5,711 nt of DNA from Candidatus Aenigmatarchaeota archaeon. GTDB lineage: Archaea; Aenigmatarchaeota; Aenigmatarchaeia; GW2011-AR5. The notes under the pieces are model-generated. The model did not search any database, was not told the DNA's origin, and saw only the letters and a program-made list of their open reading frames with translations. The DNA lies in assembly GCA_016202875.1 (NCBI GenBank), contig JACQNX010000034.1, forward strand, positions 1-5,711, given 5' to 3'. Position numbers and translations under genes: made by a program. Below, one piece after another: positions 1-4,714 of the stretch; the first letter of the stretch is position 1, and every line of letters begins with the position of its first letter.

Positions 1-133
1 GGGCGGAAACAGATCATCGAATGGCAGGCATGACTATGAAGTTGTTTCTTCAGTCATGCAAACATGCCAGTTGAGAAATGAAGATTTTTCAGATATTGTC
101 ATGGATGAGCTAAAATCCACTGCTGATGGCTGA
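1..133 (+). CDS. 3' end of an unrecognised gene (partial)
   Basis: This frame is open from the left edge and stops at TGA 131-133, giving the last 43 residues of a protein whose start lies outside the window. The tail is polar and mostly acidic in its second half, ending in DELKSTADG, with one cysteine (TGC at 65-67) and no transmembrane stretch. I do not recognise it. The reading frame is chosen because it stays open longest; a second frame runs only to a TGA at 72-74. A strong inverted repeat (22-69) lies inside this tail, so part of the sequence may be constrained by structure rather than by protein. The next gene begins 40 bp downstream in the same direction without an obvious promoter, so the two may be co-transcribed. 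Confidence 0.5.
   Translation, partial: GGNRSSNGRHDYEVVSSVMQTCQLRNEDFSDIVMDELKSTADG
22..69. repeat. Long imperfect inverted repeat / RNA hairpin
   Basis: Three nested paired blocks are visible. TGGCA (22-26) pairs with TGCCA (65-69). GCATGACT (28-35) pairs with AGTCATGC (52-59). GAAG (38-41) pairs with CTTC (48-51). The loop is TTGTTT (42-47). Only a 2-nt bulge (36-37) and a 1-by-5-nt internal loop (27 against 60-64) interrupt 17 base pairs. It lies in the apparent coding tail of the upstream gene, about 105 nt before the ATG of the next one. It could be an RNA structure, a processing or recoding signal, or a protein-binding site. No T-run follows directly, so it is not a typical bacterial-style terminator. 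Confidence 0.7.
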
Positions 134-163
134 ATAGATACCTGCTAGAACCATATAATTATA

Positions 164-172
164 AGGTGGTGA
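164..172 (+). promoter_or_regulatory. Ribosome binding site for the 174-368 gene
   Basis: AGGTGGTGA directly precedes the ATG at 174. It contains AGGTG (164-168) and GGTGA (168-172), both matching the complement of the archaeal 16S rRNA 3' end. AGGTG has the better spacing (5 nt). The same GGTGA core recurs before the starts at 5221 and 5704. It supports translation of this small gene as a downstream cistron. Confidence 0.65.
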
Positions 173-173
173 A

Positions 174-368
174 ATGTCAGAAAAAACATCAGTCTTTCTA
201 AGACCTTATGAAGTTCTTAGAACATGGCGACATGGCCGTTTAGAAGCTTTGAGAAGATCTATCGAAGCTTACGGAAGCGAGCATGACTTATCGCAATCAG
301 ATACGGTAGCTCTTGCCTATGTAAATTCAGCTTTGCAAGCTAGCAGAAGAAGATTAGCAATGGGCTAA
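174..368 (+). CDS. Small basic protein of unknown function (64 aa)
   Basis: I do not recognise this family. The product is 64 residues, arginine-rich and probably all helical: a first helix at about residues 11-33 (with arginines at 10, 16, 19, 22, 27 and 28), a turn at GSEHDLSQ (34-41), and a second helix at about 42-62 ending in an RRR run (58-60). It has no cysteine and no membrane segment. This fits a small cytoplasmic protein that binds nucleic acid or a partner protein, but that is inference. The ATG at 174 is preceded by a good Shine-Dalgarno match, and a T-rich tract follows the stop, so a real short gene is likely. The 40-bp gap to the upstream gene and the absence of a well-placed TATA box suggest co-transcription with it. 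Confidence 0.7.
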   Translation: MSEKTSVFLRPYEVLRTWRHGRLEALRRSIEAYGSEHDLSQSDTVALAYVNSALQASRRRLAMG

Positions 369-374
369 GATTAA

Positions 375-382
375 TTCTTTTT
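375..382 (+). terminator. T-rich archaeal-type terminator
   Basis: TTCTTTTT begins 7 bp after the TAA that ends the small gene at 368 and sits in an A/T-rich stretch. Archaeal RNA polymerase commonly terminates on T-rich tracts in the non-template strand without a hairpin. The next gene (462-1244) is convergent, so a stop of transcription is expected here. The remaining bases to 461 show nothing else that I can support. Confidence 0.5.
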
Positions 383-461
383 AAATTTACAATTTTGTAT
401 ATTCTAATTTGTTAGGGGCTCGTAATCTAGTTTGGTTTGTTCAGTTCCTACAGAATCGTCA

Positions 462-1244
462 CTAAAACCTGCTTCCCTCGAGCGCACGGGAGCAGATGCA
501 TGTCCTGACCTCTGGAATCTTGGGTATGACCTCAAAAATGAGCTTTTTTAATTTTTCGTTGTTTTCGCTGAAGACGCGAACAACATTATCTAAAGAAACA
601 GGCTTTACAGATGGGTCTTCTTTCATACCGGTATCATAATCTGTGATCACAGAGATGTTGGCATAGCACATCTCCAGCTCGCGGGCAAGCACAATCTCAG
701 GATACTGCGTCATGTTTATAATGTCCCAGTCATGACCTCTGTAGAACTGACTTTCTGCTTTTGTGGCAAATCGCGGGCCTTCTATGATGACTGCTGTGCC
801 GCGATCATGGACAGGAAGGTTCATTTGTTTTGCAGTTTCTATCAGCAACGCCCGCAACTCTGGACAATAGGGTTCTGCAGAACTTATGTGGGTGACGGGC
901 CTTTCCTCATAAAATGTGTCGTCGCGGCGCGTAAAATTGACAAACTGGTCTGGGACCATGAAATGCCCAGGTTCGATAGCCTTTTTCAACGATCCCACAG
1001 CTGTCGGGGAGATGATGTGCTTGACTCCCAGCTCCTTGAAAGCGTAAATATTCGCCCTGTAAGGAATCCTGTGCGGCGGGAACTCATGCTGCAGGCCATG
1101 CCTAGCGATAAAAGCGACCTCCTTGCTGCCTATTGTTCCAATGGTTATGGGAGACGAAGGCTTGCCAAAAGGCGTTTCTTTTTCAACTGTTGCTGCTTCG
1201 CTGAGCAGGGAATAGAAACCAGAGCCGCCGAATATGCCGATCAT
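462..1244 (-). CDS. mtnP: S-methyl-5'-thioadenosine phosphorylase
   Basis: This enzyme cleaves 5'-methylthioadenosine with phosphate to adenine and 5-methylthioribose-1-phosphate, salvaging the by-product of polyamine synthesis and related SAM reactions. It belongs to the PNP/MTAP phosphorylase family and is cytosolic. The 260 residues are full length. Visible motifs are the phosphate-binding GGSGFY (6-11), RHG (48-50) with PPHRIPYRANI (56-66), GTAVIIEGPRF (149-159), NMTQYPE (177-183), and TDYD (201-204). The two aspartates, D202 and D204, favour 6-aminopurine (adenine), whereas PNPs for hypoxanthine/guanine carry asparagine at the equivalent place. A C-terminal CxC (C249, C251) resembles the CxC motif described in Sulfolobus and Pyrococcus homologues. 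The start is fixed by the MIGIFGGSGFY N-terminus. No ribosome binding site is seen, and a TATA-like element about 27 nt upstream suggests a leaderless mRNA. A methylthioinosine-using variant is less likely. Confidence 0.93.
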   Translation of the reverse strand: MIGIFGGSGFYSLLSEAATVEKETPFGKPSSPITIGTIGSKEVAFIARHGLQHEFPPHRIPYRANIYAFKELGVKHIISPTAVGSLKKAIEPGHFMVPDQFVNFTRRDDTFYEERPVTHISSAEPYCPELRALLIETAKQMNLPVHDRGTAVIIEGPRFATKAESQFYRGHDWDIINMTQYPEIVLARELEMCYANISVITDYDTGMKEDPSVKPVSLDNVVRVFSENNEKLKKLIFEVIPKIPEVRTCICSRALEGSRF

Positions 1245-1267
1245 GCGCTACTCTATCATAAATAACG

Positions 1268-1275
1268 TTTAATAT
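1268..1275. promoter_or_regulatory. TATA-like element between divergent genes
   Basis: TTTAATAT on the plus strand reads ATATTAAA on the minus strand. Its centre is about 25 bp from the ATG at 1297 (plus) and about 27 bp from the ATG at 1244 (minus). Both distances are right for an archaeal TATA box of a leaderless gene, and neither start has a convincing Shine-Dalgarno sequence. One element may therefore serve both genes. A second A/T-rich stretch at 1253-1264 (TATCATAAATAA) fits either start less well. Confidence 0.45.
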
Positions 1276-1296
1276 CTGTCGTGAACTGTGATAATA

Positions 1297-1737
1297 ATGG
1301 GGCACAAAATAGTTGACAGGCTGAAGAGAAAATATTTGACATATGCTTTAGGCCTCTCTATACTTTTACCTTCTGTTGGAATATTCAGCAAACCTGATGC
1401 AGAGCGTGTCAGCCATCCAATAACGCAATATAATCTGCAGCAACCGTTATACCAGCCACTATCATATAAACAAGCGCTGGATGTCTTTGTCGATAATGTT
1501 TATACGCATCCTTCTGCATGGGCGCATACAATTCCAGAAGAAAAAAGAATTTGCATAAGAGATCCAGCTTTTATTGATTACAATCTAACATTTAGTAGGG
1601 TTCTAGGACATGAAATCGGACACAACATACGGCATTTTTATGGCGTGCCTGACGGTGATGAAGATCATCATACAAGACATGCTTACCAGCATCTTGCACA
1701 TTCGCCGTTTGAACTGAGGAGCAGGTATCCTATATAA
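1297..1737 (+). CDS. Putative exported/membrane-anchored HExxH metalloprotease (146 aa)
   Basis: A short zincin-like protein. Residues 4-13 are basic and are followed by a hydrophobic stretch at about 14-30 (YALGLSILLPSVGIF), as in a signal peptide or membrane anchor, so the rest probably faces outward. The zinc-binding motif HEIGH lies at 105-109, preceded by a likely beta strand (RICIRDP, 84-90) and a helix, as in gluzincin folds. The following region is rich in possible metal ligands: DEDHH (121-125), H128, H132 and H135. It is not a metzincin, because the HExxHxxGxxH pattern is broken by R112 and Y115. At 146 residues it is shorter than typical secreted proteases. The family is unknown to me. 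I chose the ATG at 1297 over an in-frame GTG at 1288 because of TATA spacing. A second HExxH gene follows after 22 bp. Confidence 0.7.
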   Translation: MGHKIVDRLKRKYLTYALGLSILLPSVGIFSKPDAERVSHPITQYNLQQPLYQPLSYKQALDVFVDNVYTHPSAWAHTIPEEKRICIRDPAFIDYNLTFSRVLGHEIGHNIRHFYGVPDGDEDHHTRHAYQHLAHSPFELRSRYPI

Positions 1738-1759
1738 GTTTTTTCGTCAAGTAGGAAAT

Positions 1760-2200
1760 ATGTACTCCGTATATCCGGCATCGTACCAAAGAAAATTAGG
1801 AACATATGCGACTTATCGAAAATTCTCCATAAAAAATGCGTCAGTTCCTTTCTTCGCCTCTTATCCAGGTTATCCGTCTTATCTTGGTGTAAATATCTTT
1901 CAAGCTGATGAGAAATACATGGGCAAAAGCCTGCTGGGCTTTACAAATGGCAATTTCATCGTAATCAGAAAGGGCCTCAATAAAATTCTCAGACTGTTTG
2001 TGCAGTTCCATGAAGAGGAGCACGTGAAGGACATGTCAGCTTCGGAAAAGGACGTGGATAAGAGGGCGCTGAAGAGGTTGATGCAAAGAAATATGCCACA
2101 GAAAGAATTGAGAGAAGTAAAGAAGCTGCTGAAGCAGAGATGGCAAACGCTGAACGACTTTTCTGAATGCGGATTAAGACATTCTTGCACTGGTGTGTAA
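1760..2200 (+). CDS. Putative cytosolic HExxH metalloprotease-like protein (146 aa)
   Basis: The motif HEEEH is at residues 84-88, preceded by the strand-like NFIVIR (65-70) and a hydrophobic helix (ILRLFVQF, 76-83). It is followed after 7 residues by SEKDVDKRA (95-103). That order resembles the HExxH...E-x-E-A-D arrangement of ImmA/IrrE-type peptidases, where a downstream acidic residue (here E96, D98 or D100) completes the zinc site. The N-terminal third is rich in tyrosine and proline. Residues 101-130 form a strongly basic helix, and the C-terminus holds two cysteines (137 and 143). No signal peptide is visible, so it probably acts inside the cell, unlike its upstream neighbour. The start ATG at 1760 follows a weak AGTAGGA; the frame is closed upstream at 1715. 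It is likely co-transcribed with 1297-1737. Function unknown; protease activity is inferred from the motif alone. Confidence 0.68.
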   Translation: MYSVYPASYQRKLGTYATYRKFSIKNASVPFFASYPGYPSYLGVNIFQADEKYMGKSLLGFTNGNFIVIRKGLNKILRLFVQFHEEEHVKDMSASEKDVDKRALKRLMQRNMPQKELREVKKLLKQRWQTLNDFSECGLRHSCTGV

Positions 2201-2210
2201 AATTTACACA
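2194..2210. promoter_or_regulatory. Perfect 8-1-8 palindrome, candidate operator
   Basis: TGTGTAAA (2194-2201), one central A (2202), then TTTACACA (2203-2210): perfectly complementary 8-bp arms. It spans the stop codon of the upstream gene and ends 4 bp before the TATA box at 2215, where a bound dimer would cover the BRE and upstream edge of the promoter. Archaeal winged-helix regulators commonly bind such sites, either blocking TBP/TFB or recruiting them. No regulator gene is recognisable in the window. Confidence 0.6.
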
Positions 2211-2214
2211 ACTC

Positions 2215-2222
2215 TTATAAAT
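2215..2222 (+). promoter_or_regulatory. TATA box of the PHP hydrolase gene (leaderless)
   Basis: TTATAAAT is centred 27-28 bp before the ATG at 2246, the spacing expected when transcription starts at the A of the start codon. There is no ribosome binding site before that ATG, which agrees with a leaderless mRNA. The promoter would also serve the methylthiotransferase gene downstream. Confidence 0.6.
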
Positions 2223-2245
2223 TTTCATATGCTATATTTATCTCA

Positions 2246-3124
2246 ATGACTTCCGACACAGCAAGAAATAGCAGAATAGCGAGAAGATTATTTCTGAGCG
2301 GGGCGGCAACTCTTCCTTTTGCGTGCTATCAATATCTGTACAACACAGAAATGGCAAGAGCTCCCAAAATTCCAGGTATGATTATAGCAGACATTCATAC
2401 GCACCCTGGAAAATATCACGATGCAGCCTCTTTGACCGGGGCGCTCAGTGACGGCATAACAGGCCTCACGCAGAGGTACAAAAGCAGCAACATAGTCACG
2501 TACGAAGACGCACTGAGCCTTCCGGGGGCAATGGAAATGGACAAAGGCTTGTTTGCCTGTCTCGGGGCTGGCTATTTTATGAAAACGCAGGAAGTCATGT
2601 CAAACTATCACATACTTGCTGCAGGCTGCAGAAAATATATTCCTCACTGGAAAGACGCAAGAAAAACTGTGGATGAGGTGCACCGGCAAAATGGGCTGGC
2701 GATACTGAACCATCCGTTTCTCCAAAGAACTGATGGCTTGCCGCTAATAAAGAGGCTTGAAGATGGCGCAAAAGAGCTGGACGAACTCCTTGACATTGTA
2801 GATGAGATAGAAGTTTTTAACGGATACTGCGTAAGCGCCGTCCCACAAGCAATGGAGCAGTTGCCTGGCATTCCGGATATGCTGCGGCTCCGGACACTGA
2901 ATGAAAGGGCAAAAGACCTTGCAGAGAAAAGCAACAGATTCAAGGGCATTGCAACATCAGATGCGCATTACAACCTCAAGTCTATACAGACAGCAGGGAT
3001 ATATATTCGTGAAAACTGTGCCTCTATGGAAGGACTAATGTACTGCATAAAAACAGGTAATTTTGAGAGGTATGAGAAGACATCTGACAGAATGACATTT
3101 TTCAGAGGGCTGTTACGCTCTTGA
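2246..3124 (+). CDS. PHP-domain metal-dependent hydrolase with Tat-like signal sequence
   Basis: A PHP-fold protein of the superfamily that hydrolyses phosphoesters or related bonds with a polynuclear metal site; the substrate is unknown. Metal-ligand motifs in order are DIHTHPG (H51, H53), NYHILAAG (H122), NHPF (H156), EVFNG (189-193) and TSDAH (D239, H241). The glutamate usual in PHP motif II (a PGxE-like segment) is not obvious: the corresponding place reads LGAGY (106-110), and E117 is the nearest candidate. The N-terminus has twin arginines in ARRLFLSGAA (R13-R14), then a short hydrophobic stretch ending at C27, resembling a Tat signal, perhaps with a lipid-anchor cysteine. This suggests export of the folded, metal-loaded enzyme. 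The start ATG at 2246 fits a leaderless promoter with a palindrome just upstream. The methylthiotransferase gene follows after 33 bp. Confidence 0.82.
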   Translation: MTSDTARNSRIARRLFLSGAATLPFACYQYLYNTEMARAPKIPGMIIADIHTHPGKYHDAASLTGALSDGITGLTQRYKSSNIVTYEDALSLPGAMEMDKGLFACLGAGYFMKTQEVMSNYHILAAGCRKYIPHWKDARKTVDEVHRQNGLAILNHPFLQRTDGLPLIKRLEDGAKELDELLDIVDEIEVFNGYCVSAVPQAMEQLPGIPDMLRLRTLNERAKDLAEKSNRFKGIATSDAHYNLKSIQTAGIYIRENCASMEGLMYCIKTGNFERYEKTSDRMTFFRGLLRS

Positions 3125-3146
3125 AGTTTTTCCTGGGATGAATAAA

Positions 3147-3152
3147 AGGGGA
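3147..3152 (+). promoter_or_regulatory. Ribosome binding site for the methylthiotransferase gene
   Basis: AGGGGA lies 5 nt before the ATG at 3158. It is a moderate, purine-rich match to an archaeal Shine-Dalgarno sequence. Its presence, and the lack of a TATA box in the 33-bp gap, fit an internal cistron of an operon starting at 2246. Confidence 0.5.
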
Positions 3153-3157
3153 AAAAT

Positions 3158-4447
3158 ATGGCAAGCGTTCATATAGAAACATACGGCTGCTCTAATAATA
3201 TCGCAGAAAGCCAGATCATGGAGCGCCTGCTGAGGGAGAAAGGATTTTCTATTTCTGATTTTGACAATGCAAACGTTGTTATCGTGAACTCATGCTCTGT
3301 GAAAAGCGTGACAGAGAACAAGATCATCCATCAGCTGCGCAGCATACAGAACAACTTCCCGGAAAAGAAGCTCATTGTTGCGGGGTGCATGCCTGAGGCT
3401 GAGTACGACATAATAAAAGAAGTTGTGCCGCAGGCGTCGCTGCTCAGCACGCACCATATTAACGAAGTAACGGATGTTGTTGCTTCTGTATTAAGAGATG
3501 AATATGTGGAGGTCATGGGAAAAGCGAGGCTTGACAAAGCCATCATGAAAAGGCAGAGAGCTAACCCTGCAATAGACATCATTCCTATATCATCAGGCTG
3601 CAAGTCCTTCTGCACGTTCTGCTCGACAAAGATAGCGAAGGGCGACCTGTTCTCTTTTCCCGAGGAGCATATTATTGAGTCCATCAGAACTTCGGTAAAA
3701 GAAGGCACCAAAGAATTCTGGATCACGAGCCAGGACAACGGATGCTACGGGTTTGACCGCGGCACTAATCTTGCTGGTTTGATTGAAAAGATAACAGCTG
3801 AAATAGATGGCAACTATAAATTGAGGATCGGGATGATGAACCCTGAGCATGTGAAGAAATTTTTGCCTGAACTTCTGGAAGCTTACAAAAGCGACAAGGT
3901 CTTCAAGTTCCTTCATCTGCCTGTGCAGAGCGGATCTGATATTATTTTGAAAAAGATGTGGCGGAAGTATTCTGTTGATGACGTTGCTGGCATCATCAAA
4001 GCATTCAAATCCGCCATTCCTGACATTACGATATGGACAGACATGATCTGCGGCTTTCCTGAAGAGACGGAAGAGGACTTTGAGGCTTCCATGAAGCTAA
4101 TCAGAGAAATGAAATTCGACTTTGTGAACATTTCGGCCTATGGAAACAGACCGAACACGCCTGCGTTCAGGATGAGACAGCTGCCGACAGAAATAAAAAA
4201 AGAAAGAACGAGGGAGATGTCTATTTTGGTGGAGGAAATGTCAAAAACCCAAAATGAAAAATGGATTGGCTGGACTGGTCCTGTCATGATAGACGAATAC
4301 AATGAGAAGAAAGGGACGTGGATTGGGCGCAATTTTGCCTACAAGCCTGTGATCCTCAAAGGCGATTTCGCGCTTGGGCAAGACATCGCAGTCAAAGTAA
4401 CAGGCGCCTCGCAGAACTCGCTTTTTGCTGTGCTTGGGGGTATTTAA
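3158..4447 (+). CDS. tRNA t6A37 methylthiotransferase (MiaB-like, archaeal/eukaryotic e-MtaB type)
   Basis: A radical-SAM enzyme that adds a methylthio group to N6-threonylcarbamoyladenosine at position 37 of tRNAs reading ANN codons, giving ms2t6A. All three domains are present in 429 residues, the usual length. The N-terminal UPF0004 domain has cluster cysteines C11 (YGCS), C46 (NSCSVK) and C77 (AGCM). The radical-SAM core has CxxxCxxC at C148, C152 and C155, followed by LHLPVQSGSD (252-261) and CGFPEETEEDF (298-308). A C-terminal TRAM RNA-binding domain covers about 371-429. YGCSNNIAES at the N-terminus and the compact length favour the archaeal/CDKAL1 branch rather than bacterial MiaB or RimO. 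The ATG is chosen for the conserved ASVHIETYGC start and the ribosome binding site. It probably shares a transcript with the PHP gene. Function is confident; the exact substrate rests on family assignment. Confidence 0.93.
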   Translation: MASVHIETYGCSNNIAESQIMERLLREKGFSISDFDNANVVIVNSCSVKSVTENKIIHQLRSIQNNFPEKKLIVAGCMPEAEYDIIKEVVPQASLLSTHHINEVTDVVASVLRDEYVEVMGKARLDKAIMKRQRANPAIDIIPISSGCKSFCTFCSTKIAKGDLFSFPEEHIIESIRTSVKEGTKEFWITSQDNGCYGFDRGTNLAGLIEKITAEIDGNYKLRIGMMNPEHVKKFLPELLEAYKSDKVFKFLHLPVQSGSDIILKKMWRKYSVDDVAGIIKAFKSAIPDITIWTDMICGFPEETEEDFEASMKLIREMKFDFVNISAYGNRPNTPAFRMRQLPTEIKKERTREMSILVEEMSKTQNEKWIGWTGPVMIDEYNEKKGTWIGRNFAYKPVILKGDFALGQDIAVKVTGASQNSLFAVLGGI

Positions 4448-4450
4448 AGG

Positions 4451-4466
4451 GGAAAACTATATATAC
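4451..4466 (+). promoter_or_regulatory. Strong BRE/TATA promoter for the 3' gene cluster
   Basis: GGAAAA (4451-4456, BRE-like) is joined to CTATATATAC (4457-4466), only 3 bp after the stop of the preceding gene. Transcription would start near 4487, giving a leader of about 33 nt before the ATG at 4520. This is the best canonical archaeal promoter in the window and separates the 3' cluster from the methylthiotransferase transcript. Confidence 0.7.
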
Positions 4467-4493
4467 TAAGGAGTACTAAATAGTGGTAACTAT
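4464..4493. repeat. 10-bp-phased repeats and inverted repeat at the predicted start site
   Basis: TACTAA occurs at 4464 and 4474, and a related TGGTAA at 4484, exactly one helical turn apart. ATAGT (4480-4484) and ACTAT (4489-4493) form an inverted repeat with a 4-bp spacer centred near the predicted transcription start. Together they could be a binding site that overlaps the promoter, but the units are short. Confidence 0.35.
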
Positions 4494-4504
4494 ATTGCTT
4501 GAGC

Positions 4505-4511
4505 GGAGGAG
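4505..4511 (+). promoter_or_regulatory. Strong Shine-Dalgarno that decides the start at 4520
   Basis: GGAGGAG lies 8 nt before the ATG at 4520. An in-frame TTG at 4499 would place this site inside the coding region, so the ATG is the better start and the protein is 58 residues. Confidence 0.75.
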
Positions 4512-4519
4512 TATTGCAA

Positions 4520-4696
4520 ATGAAGATCAAAGATATTCAGACAGAAGACAGTAAAGAAACGCCTTTAGATCGCATTGTGAAGGCGCACCGGGATGACGTC
4601 GAATTTCTTGGGGAATTTTTAAAGATTCTGGAACCGTATGAGGCTGAGCTTTCCAAAGAGCCTTGGCAGCTTTCTTTTGATTTCATGAGAGAATAA
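4520..4696 (+). CDS. Small acidic protein of unknown function (58 aa)
   Basis: I do not recognise this family. The 58 residues are strongly charged and acidic overall. A probable amphipathic helix spans about 15-46 (PLDRIVKAHRDDVEFLGEFLKILEPYEAELSK), followed by EPWQLSFDFMRE with the only tryptophan at 49. There are no cysteines and no membrane segment, so it is presumably cytosolic and may work with a partner. It is supported by a canonical TATA box with about 33 nt of leader and by the best Shine-Dalgarno in the window. It is the first gene of a cluster: the membrane protein gene follows after 18 bp. Its strong promoter and translation signals suggest good expression, but nothing in the sequence gives a function. 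Confidence 0.75.
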   Translation: MKIKDIQTEDSKETPLDRIVKAHRDDVEFLGEFLKILEPYEAELSKEPWQLSFDFMRE

Positions 4697-4714
4697 AAAT
4701 GGGGTTTGATATAA

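Noticed and set aside
154..163. Palindrome TATAATTATA before the small gene, as a TATA box
   Set aside because: It lies only about 15 bp from the ATG at 174, so transcription would start inside the gene; a run of A/T is easily palindromic.
968..985. tRNA-like GGTTCGA motif
   Set aside because: It lies inside conserved phosphorylase coding sequence, and no acceptor stem or anticodon arm can be formed around it.
732..1265. 177-residue open frame on the plus strand opposite the phosphorylase gene
   Set aside because: It is a shadow of a clearly conserved gene on the other strand; its translation is cysteine- and arginine-rich without family motifs, and it has no ribosome site.
1288..1296. GTG at 1288 as the start of the first HExxH gene
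   Set aside because: It adds only MII before the ATG at 1297, has no ribosome site, and the TATA spacing fits 1297 better.
1609..1641. Metzincin signature HExxHxxGxxH in the first HExxH protein
   Set aside because: The glycine and third histidine positions are arginine and tyrosine (HEIGHNIRHFY), so only the HExxH part can be claimed.
1738..1905. Frame of the first HExxH gene stays open after its stop at 1735-1737, suggesting readthrough or a broken gene
   Set aside because: The translation is low-complexity (serine, leucine, lysine, arginine) and overlaps the well-formed second HExxH gene in another frame, so it is probably chance.
3127..3131. TTTTT after the PHP gene as a terminator
   Set aside because: Five T's alone are weak, and the downstream gene has a ribosome site but no promoter, so readthrough is more likely.
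3331..3738. 135-residue minus-strand open frame within the methylthiotransferase gene
   Set aside because: It overlaps the radical-SAM cysteine motif region of a certain gene and shows no family features; it is a shadow frame.
4468..4473. AAGGAG as a Shine-Dalgarno for a gene starting near 4483
   Set aside because: It lies between the TATA box and the predicted transcription start, so it would not be in the mRNA, and the frame that follows is short.
4499..4519. TTG at 4499 as start of the small acidic protein
   Set aside because: It would put the strong GGAGGAG ribosome site inside the gene; ATG 4520 is correctly spaced from that site.
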